From assembly GCF_030160655.1 (NCBI RefSeq), contig NZ_BSOT01000011.1, positions 1-64,000 on the forward strand: a stretch of 64,000 bases of DNA, given 5' to 3'. The DNA comes from Agaribacter marinus. GTDB taxonomy: Bacteria > Pseudomonadota > Gammaproteobacteria > Enterobacterales > Alteromonadaceae. Every line of letters begins with the position of its first letter. Position 1 is the stretch's first letter. This document shows, piece by piece, positions 17,956 to 26,430 of this stretch. The notes under the pieces are model-generated. The model had not been told where the DNA came from. It ran no database searches and saw only the letters and a program-made list of their open reading frames with translations. Position numbers and translations under genes: made by a program.

Positions 17956-19083
17956 TTGTTCAATTTTGATAAAATACCAGATAGATCTGCTACACATGCA
18001 TTTAAGTGGGAACGTTACAAGGGCAAAGATATTATCCCGACGTGGGTGGCAGATACTGAATTTAGTAGCCCGCAAGGTGTTATCGATAGCCTTGTCACGC
18101 GAAGTCAACATGGTCTTTTTGGGTACACCTTGCCAAGTGAATATACGCCAGCTGTTGAAGCCGTTGTTGCTTGGTGTAAACAGCAATATGCTTGGGATGT
18201 TTCACCTGAGTGGGTTGTTTGGACACCTGGTGTAGTGCCAGCTTTCAATATGGCAAGTAAAGCCTTTACAGAAGACAATGAAGGGATTATTGTTCAGACG
18301 CCAAATTACCCGCCCTTATTAGCTGCTCCCCAAATTAACCAACGAGAACGGTTTGATGTTCCGACAATTTTAGTGAATGGCCGTTGGACATTAGATTTTG
18401 AAGCGCTCGAAAAACATGCTGCGCATCCAAAGGCGTCGCTGTTTATCATGTGTAACCCGATGAACCCTGTGGGTACCGTCCTCACTGAGCAAGAGTTGAG
18501 CCGTGTAGCCGATATTTGCAATAAACATGGTGTCACACTATGTAGTGACGAGATTCATTGTGACTTAGTGTTAGATGATGTTACGCATATTCCTGCAGGT
18601 AAACTTCCAGCGCTGTCAGATAACTCAATTACTTTAATGGCCGCTAGTAAGACGTTTAACGTCGCAGGTTTAGGCACATCTTTTGCCATCATCCCAAATG
18701 CTGTACAACGCCGAAAGTTTGTAAAAGCAGGGGCCGGGATTGTGCCATGGGTAACCGTAATGGGGCTTGTTGCGACAGAGGCTGCATTTACGCTATGTGA
18801 TGAGTGGTTAAACGCTCAGTTGGATTATTTGCGCGCGAATAGAGATTACCTAGTTAACGCGATAAATAACATCAATGGTCTTTCTTGCATTGCGCCAGAG
18901 GCAACCTTTTTATTGTGGGTCGATGCCAGCGGACTTAATGTTAGTGACACTCAAAAATGGGCTGAATCGAAAGGCGTTGGCCCATCACCGGGACGAGATT
19001 TTGGTAGTCCAGATTTCTTTCGTATTAACTATGGGTGTCCACGAAGCATGTTAGAGGATATCGTCTCCAGACTAAGTAGCTAA
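17956..19083 (+). CDS. MalY/PatB-family PLP-dependent C-S lyase (cystathionine beta-lyase-like)
   Basis: A 375-residue fold-type I aminotransferase-like enzyme. The N-terminus has the MalY/PatB pattern (FDKIPDRSATHAFKWERY... IIPTWVADTEF). Further landmarks are TPGVVPAFNMA, QTPNYPPLL, CNPMNPVGTV, SDEIHCDLV, the Schiff-base Lys in MAASKTFNVAGL and the C-terminal substrate Arg in FRINYGCPR. Family members cleave cystathionine or cysteine conjugates to pyruvate, ammonia and a thiol; the exact substrate is not known. The start is a TTG with AGAGG seven bases upstream. It is not in an obvious operon; the next gene begins 112 bases later. Confidence 0.85.
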   Translation: MFNFDKIPDRSATHAFKWERYKGKDIIPTWVADTEFSSPQGVIDSLVTRSQHGLFGYTLPSEYTPAVEAVVAWCKQQYAWDVSPEWVVWTPGVVPAFNMASKAFTEDNEGIIVQTPNYPPLLAAPQINQRERFDVPTILVNGRWTLDFEALEKHAAHPKASLFIMCNPMNPVGTVLTEQELSRVADICNKHGVTLCSDEIHCDLVLDDVTHIPAGKLPALSDNSITLMAASKTFNVAGLGTSFAIIPNAVQRRKFVKAGAGIVPWVTVMGLVATEAAFTLCDEWLNAQLDYLRANRDYLVNAINNINGLSCIAPEATFLLWVDASGLNVSDTQKWAESKGVGPSPGRDFGSPDFFRINYGCPRSMLEDIVSRLSS

Positions 19084-19195
19084 ATGTTTTGAGTACAAAG
19101 CGTTTTTTGCGGCAACAATCCATAAAAATACAAATAGGTGCAATTTTTGCACAACACTGATATTCTTATTTTGACTGCGTCATAAAAATAACAGT

Positions 19196-20047
19196 GTGCT
19201 AAAACGTAATAAGCTAGTCATTCATAAATTATTGGTATTTTTGTTGTTGTCGCTCTTGCTGCAAAGCGCTTTTGTTAATGCAAAAGACATCGCTAATGCG
19301 AAAGAGCGAGTTCAAATTGCCATTATCGTCGACGACATTGGTGCCAAGGCATCTGATGAGGCGGCGTTTTTGCTGCCGAAAAATGTTACTTTCTCAATTT
19401 TGCCTCATACTGAGTATTCCACAAAATTCTCCTATTTCGCTGCTGATCAAAATCGAGAAGTTATGCTTCATATGCCTATGGAATCCTTAAACGGCGAGAA
19501 CTTAGGTGAAGGAGCCATATTTGCTGATATGTATCCTAGCGAAGTTGAAAATGCCATCTTGGATGCCTTACAAACTGTCCCCCATGCAGTGGGTGTGAAT
19601 AATCATATGGGAAGTAAGTTAACGCAAATGACGCTGCAGATGCGAAGTGTAATGTCGGTATTGCACTCAACAAACCTGTTTTTTATTGATAGCAGAACAA
19701 CAAAATTCACTAAAGCAGGTGCGCTTGCGAATGAAATTGGCGTTACAGCAGCTAGTCGACACATATTTCTAGATCACTACCAAAACGAAGCGTTTTTGCG
19801 CAAGCAACTGAATGCATTGCTGCGAAAAGCGAGAAAAAGCGGTAAGGCGATAGGCATAGCGCATCCATATCCGGTGACATTAAGTTTTTTAAATGAGTAT
19901 TTAATGGACTTGCCAAATGATGTCGAGTTAGTCACTGTAAGCGAGTTTCTGCAAGAGAAAAATAAGTTTAGATTTAACCCTCGCCTTACCGCGAAATCAC
20001 TAAATACGGTGGACGCTGCCCCTATATCACTTAGTCTGCCTCAATAG
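19196..20047 (+). CDS. Divergent polysaccharide deacetylase family protein (YibQ-like)
   Basis: A 283-residue exported protein with a signal peptide (hydrophobic stretch about residues 8-28, cleavage near VNA-KD). The family signature IAIIVDDIGAK at about 40-50 is followed by LPKNVTFSILPH, REVMLHMPME, GVNNHMGSKLTQ, FFIDSRTT and GIAHPYPVTL, which is the metal-dependent NodB-like fold of the YibQ/DUF610 family. The substrate is unknown; E. coli YibQ sits with EnvC, but here it is separate. The GTG start has no clear ribosome site, so the N-terminus is uncertain by a few residues. Confidence 0.85.
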   Translation: MLKRNKLVIHKLLVFLLLSLLLQSAFVNAKDIANAKERVQIAIIVDDIGAKASDEAAFLLPKNVTFSILPHTEYSTKFSYFAADQNREVMLHMPMESLNGENLGEGAIFADMYPSEVENAILDALQTVPHAVGVNNHMGSKLTQMTLQMRSVMSVLHSTNLFFIDSRTTKFTKAGALANEIGVTAASRHIFLDHYQNEAFLRKQLNALLRKARKSGKAIGIAHPYPVTLSFLNEYLMDLPNDVELVTVSEFLQEKNKFRFNPRLTAKSLNTVDAAPISLSLPQ

Positions 20048-20087
20048 CTCAATTTATAACAAATACTGTTTTAACTTGATTGCATCC

Positions 20088-20106
20088 AATGTTATACTAT
20101 AACACC
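20088..20106 (+). promoter_or_regulatory. Zur-type operator
   Basis: AATGTTATACTATAACACC contains the perfect palindrome GTTATA-C-TATAAC and matches the gammaproteobacterial Zur consensus AATGTTATANTATAACATT at 16 of 18 defined bases. It overlaps a plausible -10 (TATACT) and lies about 55 bases before the MerC-like gene, so repression when zinc is sufficient is inferred. Confidence 0.65.
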
Positions 20107-20161
20107 TTTGGCCTGCGAGCATTTAGCTTGTCGGTAGAACTTGATGTAGGTAGAAGAAACA

Positions 20162-20602
20162 TTGCAACAATTTAAGTCAACAGATGTTGTCGCAGATGAT
20201 TTAGCACCAGCAAAAATAGAAAAGCATCTTGATACTAAACGCTTAGATAAGTTAGGTGTTTGGATTACTAGTTTGTGTGCGTTACATTGCTTGGCTCTTC
20301 CTTTATTGTTACCCATAGCGCCGTTAATTGCTTCTAGTTTCTTCGCTGATGCCTGGTTTGAATTAGCTATTCTATCTTTTTCAGTCGTGATTGGGTTTGC
20401 GGCGTTATTTATTGGTTTTCATCAATATCATCGTCAGTTATATCCAATCTACTCATTGGTTGCTGGGGCGCTGATTTATTGGAATAAGGACGTATTTGGT
20501 CATGATTTTGAACCGCTTACGATTGCGATCGGTGCAATTCTTATAATCGGTGCTCATTTACTAAATCTTAGATTATGTCGTCGCTGTAAAGGATGTAAAT
20601 AG
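20162..20602 (+). CDS. MerC-domain membrane protein
   Basis: A 146-residue protein with a 38-residue polar N-terminus and four predicted helices from about residue 39. The MerC signature is present at the first helix (WITSLCALHCLALPLLLP, with Cys and His typical of metal passage), and a Cys/Arg-rich tail (LCRRCKGCK) ends it. MerC proteins move mercuric ion in mer operons; chromosomal relatives outside mer operons have been predicted in zinc regulons. The Zur-type operator upstream supports a zinc-related role here (inference). The start is TTG with GAAGAAAC upstream. Confidence 0.75.
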   Translation: MQQFKSTDVVADDLAPAKIEKHLDTKRLDKLGVWITSLCALHCLALPLLLPIAPLIASSFFADAWFELAILSFSVVIGFAALFIGFHQYHRQLYPIYSLVAGALIYWNKDVFGHDFEPLTIAIGAILIIGAHLLNLRLCRRCKGCK

Positions 20603-20617
20603 CCAAGCACTGGCAGT

Positions 20618-21319
20618 TTATTTACCTAGCAGATCTAAGGCCCAAGATACCTTGTCACTAAATATCGCATCGACTTTCATGACGTCTAATTCCCTAAGTA
20701 GCACTTCCTCATTGACTGTATAGCTCCACACTTCGATATTATGCTGGTGAGCATGTTTAACGAAGGCTCCGTTTACTAGATGGGCGTCAATCGCAGCGAT
20801 ATCTAATTCTAAGTCAACGGCGTATTGGGCTTTTGTAATGGGTAAGTGTGAAATTAGGCCTGCGTATCGAATCTTATGTTGACAGCGAGAATCACGGAGT
20901 AGTGAACGAACATTGATTAATGTTGGATGGTCAAACGATGATAGGACTAATTCTGTTTCAAATTCGTTCATTAGAGAATTTAAGCGTCTTATAAAGGCTA
21001 AAGGGTTGTCAATTGACTTTAGTTCCAAGTTTAATAGCACTTTTCCGTTAACGGCGGAGAAAACGTCGCTCACGGTTGGTATCTTATGTAAATCCTGCAC
21101 GCGGATATCAGATAGTTGTTCGCTATTGAGCCGCTTTATCGAGCCTTGTTCGTTGGTTAGCCTGTCAAGAGACCAGTCGTGAAAAACATAGAATTCATCA
21201 TCTACTTCTTGAACATCACATTCTATTGCTGAGACACCAGCAGCAATGGCCTCTTTAAACGCGATAATTGTGTTCTCAGGAAATTTTTCACTGAATCCGC
21301 GATGCGCGACTATTCTCAC
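20618..21319 (-). CDS. Glycerophosphodiester phosphodiesterase (cytoplasmic, UgpQ-like)
   Basis: A 233-residue GDPD TIM barrel without a signal peptide, so probably cytoplasmic. The catalytic region reads AHRGFSEKFPENTI (His and Arg, Glu) and ECDVQEV (Glu and Asp metal ligands), with the second catalytic His in FHDWSLDR and Glu and Lys of NLELKS. It would hydrolyse glycerophosphodiesters to glycerol-3-phosphate and an alcohol. Its start overlaps the stop of the EamA transporter gene by four bases, so the two are probably one transcript. Confidence 0.9.
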   Translation of the reverse strand: MRIVAHRGFSEKFPENTIIAFKEAIAAGVSAIECDVQEVDDEFYVFHDWSLDRLTNEQGSIKRLNSEQLSDIRVQDLHKIPTVSDVFSAVNGKVLLNLELKSIDNPLAFIRRLNSLMNEFETELVLSSFDHPTLINVRSLLRDSRCQHKIRYAGLISHLPITKAQYAVDLELDIAAIDAHLVNGAFVKHAHQHNIEVWSYTVNEEVLLRELDVMKVDAIFSDKVSWALDLLGK

Positions 21320-22191
21320 TCATTTTCTCTTTTGTATGACTGGTGCGTATTAATAGTTTCATATATTGCAGCTGATATTACCAGTACACCGCCAATAAGT
21401 GTTTTTATTGTCGGGGATTCGTTCAATACTAAAATCGCCAATACTACACCGTAAAAAGGTTGCATACATGCAACCAGTGAAAAGGTCTTTGCTCGAAGAT
21501 GTTTTAGCGCTGTTGCTACCATAGCATGTGGCAAAGCAGTAAAAATCGTACCTAAACATAGCAATAGAAGAGCTGTGTGTGTGTCCATTGATATAAACTT
21601 GTCGTCCAAGAAAAATATCAAGCACGGACAAATAACCATGATTTGCCACCCCATTGCTTTGGCACCACTATAATGCGAAAAATATTGACGGTGAAAGAGG
21701 TTCCTTAGTGCATATAAGAACGCGGAAAGAACACCGACTAAAACACCTAACGTGACGTCATTATCTAAAGAAATACTTGGAACAATTAAATAAATACCAA
21801 ACAAAACAACAACTGCACTTAACACGTCTTGCCAATTCAGTTTTATTTTTTCAAAAAAAGGTTCTAACAAAACGGTAATTACAGGAAATGTAAAGAGGGC
21901 AATGATGCCGACAGACACACTGGAGTACTGCATTGACATAAAATAGGTCATCCAATGCACTGCCATAAGGATCCCCAGCCCAATGCCAATAAAGTAATCC
22001 TTTGTATTGTTTAAGCGCAAACTTTCACCAGAAAATTTGGCAAAAATAAATAGACAAATGAAGGCGGGGAGTGAACGACCAAAGGTAATATCTAAGGCAG
22101 GTAAAGCGATTAATTTAGAAAACAGCGCTGTCCCTCCGAGTAATATTACGGTTAGGTGTAAATTAATAAGACTACGCTTGACTGGGTTCAT
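21316..22191 (-). CDS. EamA/DMT-family transporter
   Basis: A 291-residue membrane protein with ten predicted transmembrane helices arranged as two EamA repeats (about 8-140 and 150-285). The first repeat contains the usual HWMTYFMSMQYSSVSVG segment and the second LKHLRAKTFSLVACMQPFYGVVLA followed by LNESPT, typical for drug/metabolite exporters. The substrate is unknown. It is coupled by a four-base overlap to the GDPD gene. Confidence 0.88.
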   Translation of the reverse strand: MNPVKRSLINLHLTVILLGGTALFSKLIALPALDITFGRSLPAFICLFIFAKFSGESLRLNNTKDYFIGIGLGILMAVHWMTYFMSMQYSSVSVGIIALFTFPVITVLLEPFFEKIKLNWQDVLSAVVVLFGIYLIVPSISLDNDVTLGVLVGVLSAFLYALRNLFHRQYFSHYSGAKAMGWQIMVICPCLIFFLDDKFISMDTHTALLLLCLGTIFTALPHAMVATALKHLRAKTFSLVACMQPFYGVVLAILVLNESPTIKTLIGGVLVISAAIYETINTHQSYKRENE

Positions 22192-22235
22192 GTGAGCATG
22201 CCCAGTACATAATTGAAAATATTGATAACGAACCC

Positions 22236-23093
22236 TTATTGATGCTTTATTGCAATCGCGAGTTCTTTACCCAAACGGGTAACCATACCAGCTGAAATTT
22301 CTGTAAAATCAATACGCTCGTTTTCAAAGCAAAGGATAACGGTTGAGCCTAGTTTGAACCGGCCCATTTCATCACCTTTACTCAAGGTAATCTCTTCTTT
22401 GTCGTGCTGCCAATGTTGCACATATTTACCCGCCGGAGGACTCACAGTACCTTGCCAAACAGTCTCTATGCTTGCGACTACTGTGGCACCTACTAACACC
22501 ATTGCGACTTTTCCGACGGTAGTATCGAACAACGCAACTACGCGTTCATTTCTAGCAAACAAACTCGGAACATTCTGCGCCGTCAGCGGGTTGACCGAAA
22601 ATAATTCACCTGGAACATGAAGTGTATCTGTGAGTTTGCCGTCTATTGGCATGTGAATTCGATGATAGTCACTAGGTGCAAGATAAATCGTAGCAAACTT
22701 ACCATCTTTGAACGTTTCAGCTATTTCTGGCTTTCCGCCTAATAGCGTGGTCAAGCTGTATTCATGCCCTTTAGCCTGAAATATGCTATCACCCTTAATA
22801 TCACCAAATTGACTTACTGCGCCATCGACTGGGTGGCACAGTGCATTTGCATTTTCATCAATAGGTCGAATACCTTCTTTAAGCGGACGGGTAAAAAATG
22901 CATTAAAGGTTTTATAGTCTGATGGAGACTCAAGTTGCGCCTCCTGCATATTAATATTGAACGCCTTAATAAATAACTTTATTAAGCTTTGAGTAATAAC
23001 CCCCAATTCTTTTTCCGCAATAAATCCGAGAAAACGAGAAATTAAGTGTTTAGGTAAAATATATTGAGTACGGACTTTTATCCAGTCTATCAC
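22236..23093 (-). CDS. psd: Phosphatidylserine decarboxylase proenzyme
   Basis: A 285-residue pyruvoyl enzyme of the inner membrane that converts phosphatidylserine to phosphatidylethanolamine. The autocatalytic LGST site is present near residue 250 ([14 protein letters not shown]): cleavage before the Ser gives beta and alpha chains and the pyruvoyl group. Catalytic-triad regions are visible in [11 protein letters not shown] (Asp), [13 protein letters not shown] (His) and the LGST Ser. The length is close to E. coli Psd (322 aa) minus its tail. rsgA lies 78 bases upstream on the same strand, the same rsgA-psd order as in enterobacteria. Confidence 0.95.
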   Translation of the reverse strand: MIDWIKVRTQYILPKHLISRFLGFIAEKELGVITQSLIKLFIKAFNINMQEAQLESPSDYKTFNAFFTRPLKEGIRPIDENANALCHPVDGAVSQFGDIKGDSIFQAKGHEYSLTTLLGGKPEIAETFKDGKFATIYLAPSDYHRIHMPIDGKLTDTLHVPGELFSVNPLTAQNVPSLFARNERVVALFDTTVGKVAMVLVGATVVASIETVWQGTVSPPAGKYVQHWQHDKEEITLSKGDEMGRFKLGSTVILCFENERIDFTEISAGMVTRLGKELAIAIKHQ

Positions 23094-23171
23094 GCACTTG
23101 CTCCATAATTAATCCAACTTGATTGTATCTGACAGAATCGTTTTTTGTACCAACAAAAGGATTATGAGTGC

Positions 23172-24203
23172 TTATGATTTGGCATAAGAAGGGCGTTGCG
23201 TATCCAGCGTCTCTATGATCTTTAAGTAACTTTGATACCGGGATTCTTCGATATCCCCAGTATTTACGGCGTCTGTAATAAGGCAACCGGGATCACTTTT
23301 GTGTGAGCAATCACTGAATTTACAGCCACCTAAATACCGTCGAAACTCGATAAAACCGGTAGTTACTTCCTCTTTTGATAAATGCCAGAGTCCAAATTCT
23401 CTTACACCCGGAGAGTCAATTAGCTCTCCTCCATTGCTGAAGTGCAGTAGCTTAGCTGCGGTTGTCGTGTGTTGGCCGAGTCCTGAGTTTTCAGACACAT
23501 CACCGACTTGCTCTTTCGCGTCGGGTAGCAATTGATTGACTAGGCTCGATTTTCCGACGCCACTTTGCCCAACAAATACACTGACTTTATCGCTGAGCTC
23601 ATCCACAAAAGACGAAATGCCAATGTGGGTTTTGCAGCTGACTAAAAATACCTTATAGCCTAAGTGCCTATATATATCGAGTTGCTTATCTAATTTACAT
23701 AGCTCTTTTTCGTCGAGGAGTTCGATTTTATTTACTAAAATGATGGGTTCAATTTTTGCTTGTTCACAAGCAACGAGGTATCTATCGATAATATGACTAG
23801 AAAATGCGGGTAAGATAGAACTAACGACCATGATTTGGTCAATATTTGCAGCAATTGGTTTTACGCCATCATAGTAATCTGGTCTTGTGAGAACCGATTT
23901 TCTATCTAACACCGCTTCTATGATGCCGCGATCACGCTCTTCATTGGATATACTTGGTCTAAACAGTACTTGATCGCCACATACTACTGATTCAACTGTG
24001 CGTCGAATAAAGCAGTTGTGTACTTGTTTCTTTTCATCTGTTGATTCGACTATAGCGTGTTTGCCAAATCGACTAATGACCCGGCCGCCGATTTGCTCGC
24101 CTAAATTATCAAGTGTCTGTTCATTTTGATTGGCAATACGCTTGTGTCGATTTTGCTGTACTCGACGTTTTTGATTTTTGGATAATTTAGGTTTTTTTGC
24201 CAC
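23172..24203 (-). CDS. rsgA: Ribosome small-subunit biogenesis GTPase RsgA
   Basis: A 343-residue circularly permuted GTPase that checks late 30S maturation. It has a basic N-terminal tail (KKPKLSKNQKRRVQQNRHKR), an OB-fold, then the GTPase motifs in permuted order: NKIELL (G4) before GQSGVGKSSLVNQL (G1) and DSPGVREFGLW (G3). The C-terminal zinc knuckle has Cys, Cys, His and Cys in GGCKFSDCSHKSDPGC. It lies divergent to orn with 86 bases between them, as in E. coli. Confidence 0.96.
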   Translation of the reverse strand: MAKKPKLSKNQKRRVQQNRHKRIANQNEQTLDNLGEQIGGRVISRFGKHAIVESTDEKKQVHNCFIRRTVESVVCGDQVLFRPSISNEERDRGIIEAVLDRKSVLTRPDYYDGVKPIAANIDQIMVVSSILPAFSSHIIDRYLVACEQAKIEPIILVNKIELLDEKELCKLDKQLDIYRHLGYKVFLVSCKTHIGISSFVDELSDKVSVFVGQSGVGKSSLVNQLLPDAKEQVGDVSENSGLGQHTTTAAKLLHFSNGGELIDSPGVREFGLWHLSKEEVTTGFIEFRRYLGGCKFSDCSHKSDPGCLITDAVNTGDIEESRYQSYLKIIETLDTQRPSYAKS

Positions 24204-24289
24204 AGGCCTTAATCAAAGTTGGCGATCTTATGGATGCATGATACATTTTTTGCTTTGCAGTTGCACAACTAGAAGTGATTAGGTGATAA

Positions 24290-24835
24290 ATGACAGTAGA
24301 TGAACAGCACTTAGTTTGGATTGACATGGAAATGACAGGTTTAGATCCGGACACCTGTTTTGTGCTTGAAATAGCCAGTATTGTAACAGATAAGGATTTA
24401 AACATCGTAGCCCAAGGGCCTGTTATTGCGGTACATCAATCTGATGCGATTTTGAATGCGATGGACGAATGGTGTACGACGACGCATGGCGCATCCGGGT
24501 TAACACAACGATGCAAAGACAGTCACTATGATGTTGATACTGCGACGCAAGAAACAATAGAATTTCTTGAAAAGTACGTACCTGCAGGTAAGTCGCCATT
24601 GTGTGGCAATAGCATAGGGCAGGACAGGCGTTTTTTAGTTAAATATATGCCGGAGTTAGACGCATATTTTCACTACAGAAACATCGACGTAAGCAGTATC
24701 AAGGAATTAGTGAAGCGCTGGCAGCCTGACATTGCTGAAGGTTTTAAGAAGAAAGGTGTGCATTTGGCGTTAGATGATATTAAAGAGTCCATTGAGGAAC
24801 TGAAGTACTATCGAAAAACTATTTTCAAAATATAG
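24290..24835 (+). CDS. orn: Oligoribonuclease
   Basis: A 181-residue DEDDh exoribonuclease that degrades dinucleotides and short RNA, including pGpG from c-di-GMP turnover. The sequence shows [11 protein letters not shown] (Asp, Glu), [26 protein letters not shown] (Asp), [12 protein letters not shown] and the His and Asp of the last motif ([14 protein letters not shown]). The length equals that of E. coli Orn. AGGTGA precedes the ATG. In this position (divergent from rsgA) it matches the enterobacterial arrangement. Confidence 0.97.
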   Translation: MTVDEQHLVWIDMEMTGLDPDTCFVLEIASIVTDKDLNIVAQGPVIAVHQSDAILNAMDEWCTTTHGASGLTQRCKDSHYDVDTATQETIEFLEKYVPAGKSPLCGNSIGQDRRFLVKYMPELDAYFHYRNIDVSSIKELVKRWQPDIAEGFKKKGVHLALDDIKESIEELKYYRKTIFKI

Positions 24836-24916
24836 TGGAATTAATGCGCTGAAATATAATTGCTTGTTCTTAGGTCTACTTAATTTACACCATTTAATTT
24901 TTATTCAGGGATGAAA

Positions 24917-25417
24917 ATGCTTCATTTTTTCAAATTAATGTTCCGCCAATGTGTTGATGCTAGTCTAATCACATCATCTTTTTTCGTGATTTTCTTAGTC
25001 GGTTTGAGCATAAGTAGCGCGCAAGCCATTACGCCCCAGCAAATGCAAGAAAAGATTGTAAGTGTAGGTGCTGACGGAATTAAAGCGCAAGGGAATTTGA
25101 TCGAATTTAATTTCAAAGGTATGAATATGGCGGTGATTTTTGATAAAAATGCCGACAGAATGCGTTTAGTCTCACCTATAATTGAAATGAATAAATTAAG
25201 TAATGATGTACTGTTACAATCCTTGGAAGCTAACTACCATTCTGCTCTAGATGCAAGATATGCCGTATCAGATGGTATTATGTGGTCGGTTTTCATTCAT
25301 CCTCTATCAGATCTTTCTATTGCTTTATTTGAATCTGCAATTTCTCAGGTAGCCATTGCGCGTGCTACATTTGGCCAAGAATACACTAGCGGAGCGCTAG
25401 TTTTTCCGAGTCGTTAA
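24917..25417 (+). CDS. Exported protein of unknown function
   Basis: I do not recognise a named family. The product (166 residues from the ATG at 24917; an ATG at 24911 is also in frame but too close to the AGGGA ribosome site) begins with a long signal-like segment ending SSAQA, so it is probably periplasmic. The mature part resembles the YbjN/type III chaperone-like alpha-beta sandwich: MQEKIVSVGADG, then a beta hairpin (LIEFNFKGMNMAVIFD), a helix LLQSLEANYHSALDARYAV and a final helix SLFESAISQVA-like stretch. That fold guess is weak. It follows orn by about 80 bases on the same strand. Confidence 0.6.
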   Translation: MLHFFKLMFRQCVDASLITSSFFVIFLVGLSISSAQAITPQQMQEKIVSVGADGIKAQGNLIEFNFKGMNMAVIFDKNADRMRLVSPIIEMNKLSNDVLLQSLEANYHSALDARYAVSDGIMWSVFIHPLSDLSIALFESAISQVAIARATFGQEYTSGALVFPSR

Positions 25418-25605
25418 CAATATAAGAGCTTATTGTATATTTGCATCTATTTGTGGTTTCGTGATGACTTTTTAATAAATAAGTGAACGTGCTGCAACTT
25501 TTATGACGCAACATGCGTACTGCTAGGTGAATGAGACATGTCAGTTGTATTGCTCTCATTTTACTATGGATTTATTTATGATCTATTACTACTTAGGAGA
25601 GACGT

Positions 25606-26430
25606 ATGAAGCGCTTCATACCAATATTAGTTGCATGTTCTATGGGGACATTTCTGCAAGGTTGTAATGCCGGGGATGGCACGGGTTTAAATGATGACGG
25701 ACAGCCGGTGGATTTAAGTTTACCCGATCCTCCGTCTCAACCGGAACCCCCCGATGAAGATAGCCTACAAGCAAATTTAGCGTCGATTCAAGAAAAAGTC
25801 CTTGTTCCTCGATGCACTCAATGTCATGCCGGTGGCAATGCCCCGCTTGGACTTGCAATGGATGACCTTGCCACTTCTCAAAGCAATTTGATAAATGTCG
25901 ATTCTGCGACGAATTCAAGTTTCAAACGTGTATTGCCGGGTGACGCTGAAAATAGTTTTTTGTACTTAAAGATTTCAGGTGCGCCGATTGCGGGCAATCA
26001 AATGCCGCTGGGAGAAGCGCCACTAGACCAAGAGACGCAAAATACAATAAAAGATTGGATAAATAATGGGGCACCAATAGACAGCTCGCAGGTGACTGTT
26101 GTCGCAAATACAATGTCTGTAACCGCGGATACTGTCAGTGTCGCGCTAGCGTTTAGCAATGAAATGTCGTCAGATACTCTATCGGCAAATGATGTTCAAG
26201 TATTTTCTACAACGAACAATGAGTTGATATCAGCCACGACAAATATTCAGTGGTCGGATGAAAAAACGCTAAACATTAATATTAGCGGGTTAGACCCGGC
26301 GTTAACAGGAATAGCTTTAGTGTTGAACGAACCACTAACGTCTACAATTATTGATAAGCACGGGTTTGTCTTAGACGGCGATATGGATGGGAATGAAGGG
26401 GGGGTCTTTACTTATGAAATACTTAAATAA
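25606..26430 (+). CDS. Lipoprotein with a single haem c motif and an Ig-like domain
   Basis: A 274-residue lipoprotein (lipobox LQGC, Cys near residue 20). A Pro/Asp-rich linker follows (about 30-50). A cytochrome-c-like segment has one CTQCH haem-binding motif near residues 65-69 and a possible distal Met in GNQMPLGEAPL near 130, the pattern of planctomycete-type or 'PCYC' cytochromes (IKDWINNGAPID closes it). The C-terminal part (about 145-270) is a beta-sandwich with the SbsA/Ig-like look (VALAFSNEMSSDTLSANDVQVF). AGGAG precedes the ATG. It overlaps the next gene, an outer-membrane barrel with its own CXXCH, by 17 bases. Electron transfer at the cell surface is a possible role, not shown. 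Confidence 0.7.
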   Translation: MKRFIPILVACSMGTFLQGCNAGDGTGLNDDGQPVDLSLPDPPSQPEPPDEDSLQANLASIQEKVLVPRCTQCHAGGNAPLGLAMDDLATSQSNLINVDSATNSSFKRVLPGDAENSFLYLKISGAPIAGNQMPLGEAPLDQETQNTIKDWINNGAPIDSSQVTVVANTMSVTADTVSVALAFSNEMSSDTLSANDVQVFSTTNNELISATTNIQWSDEKTLNINISGLDPALTGIALVLNEPLTSTIIDKHGFVLDGDMDGNEGGVFTYEILK

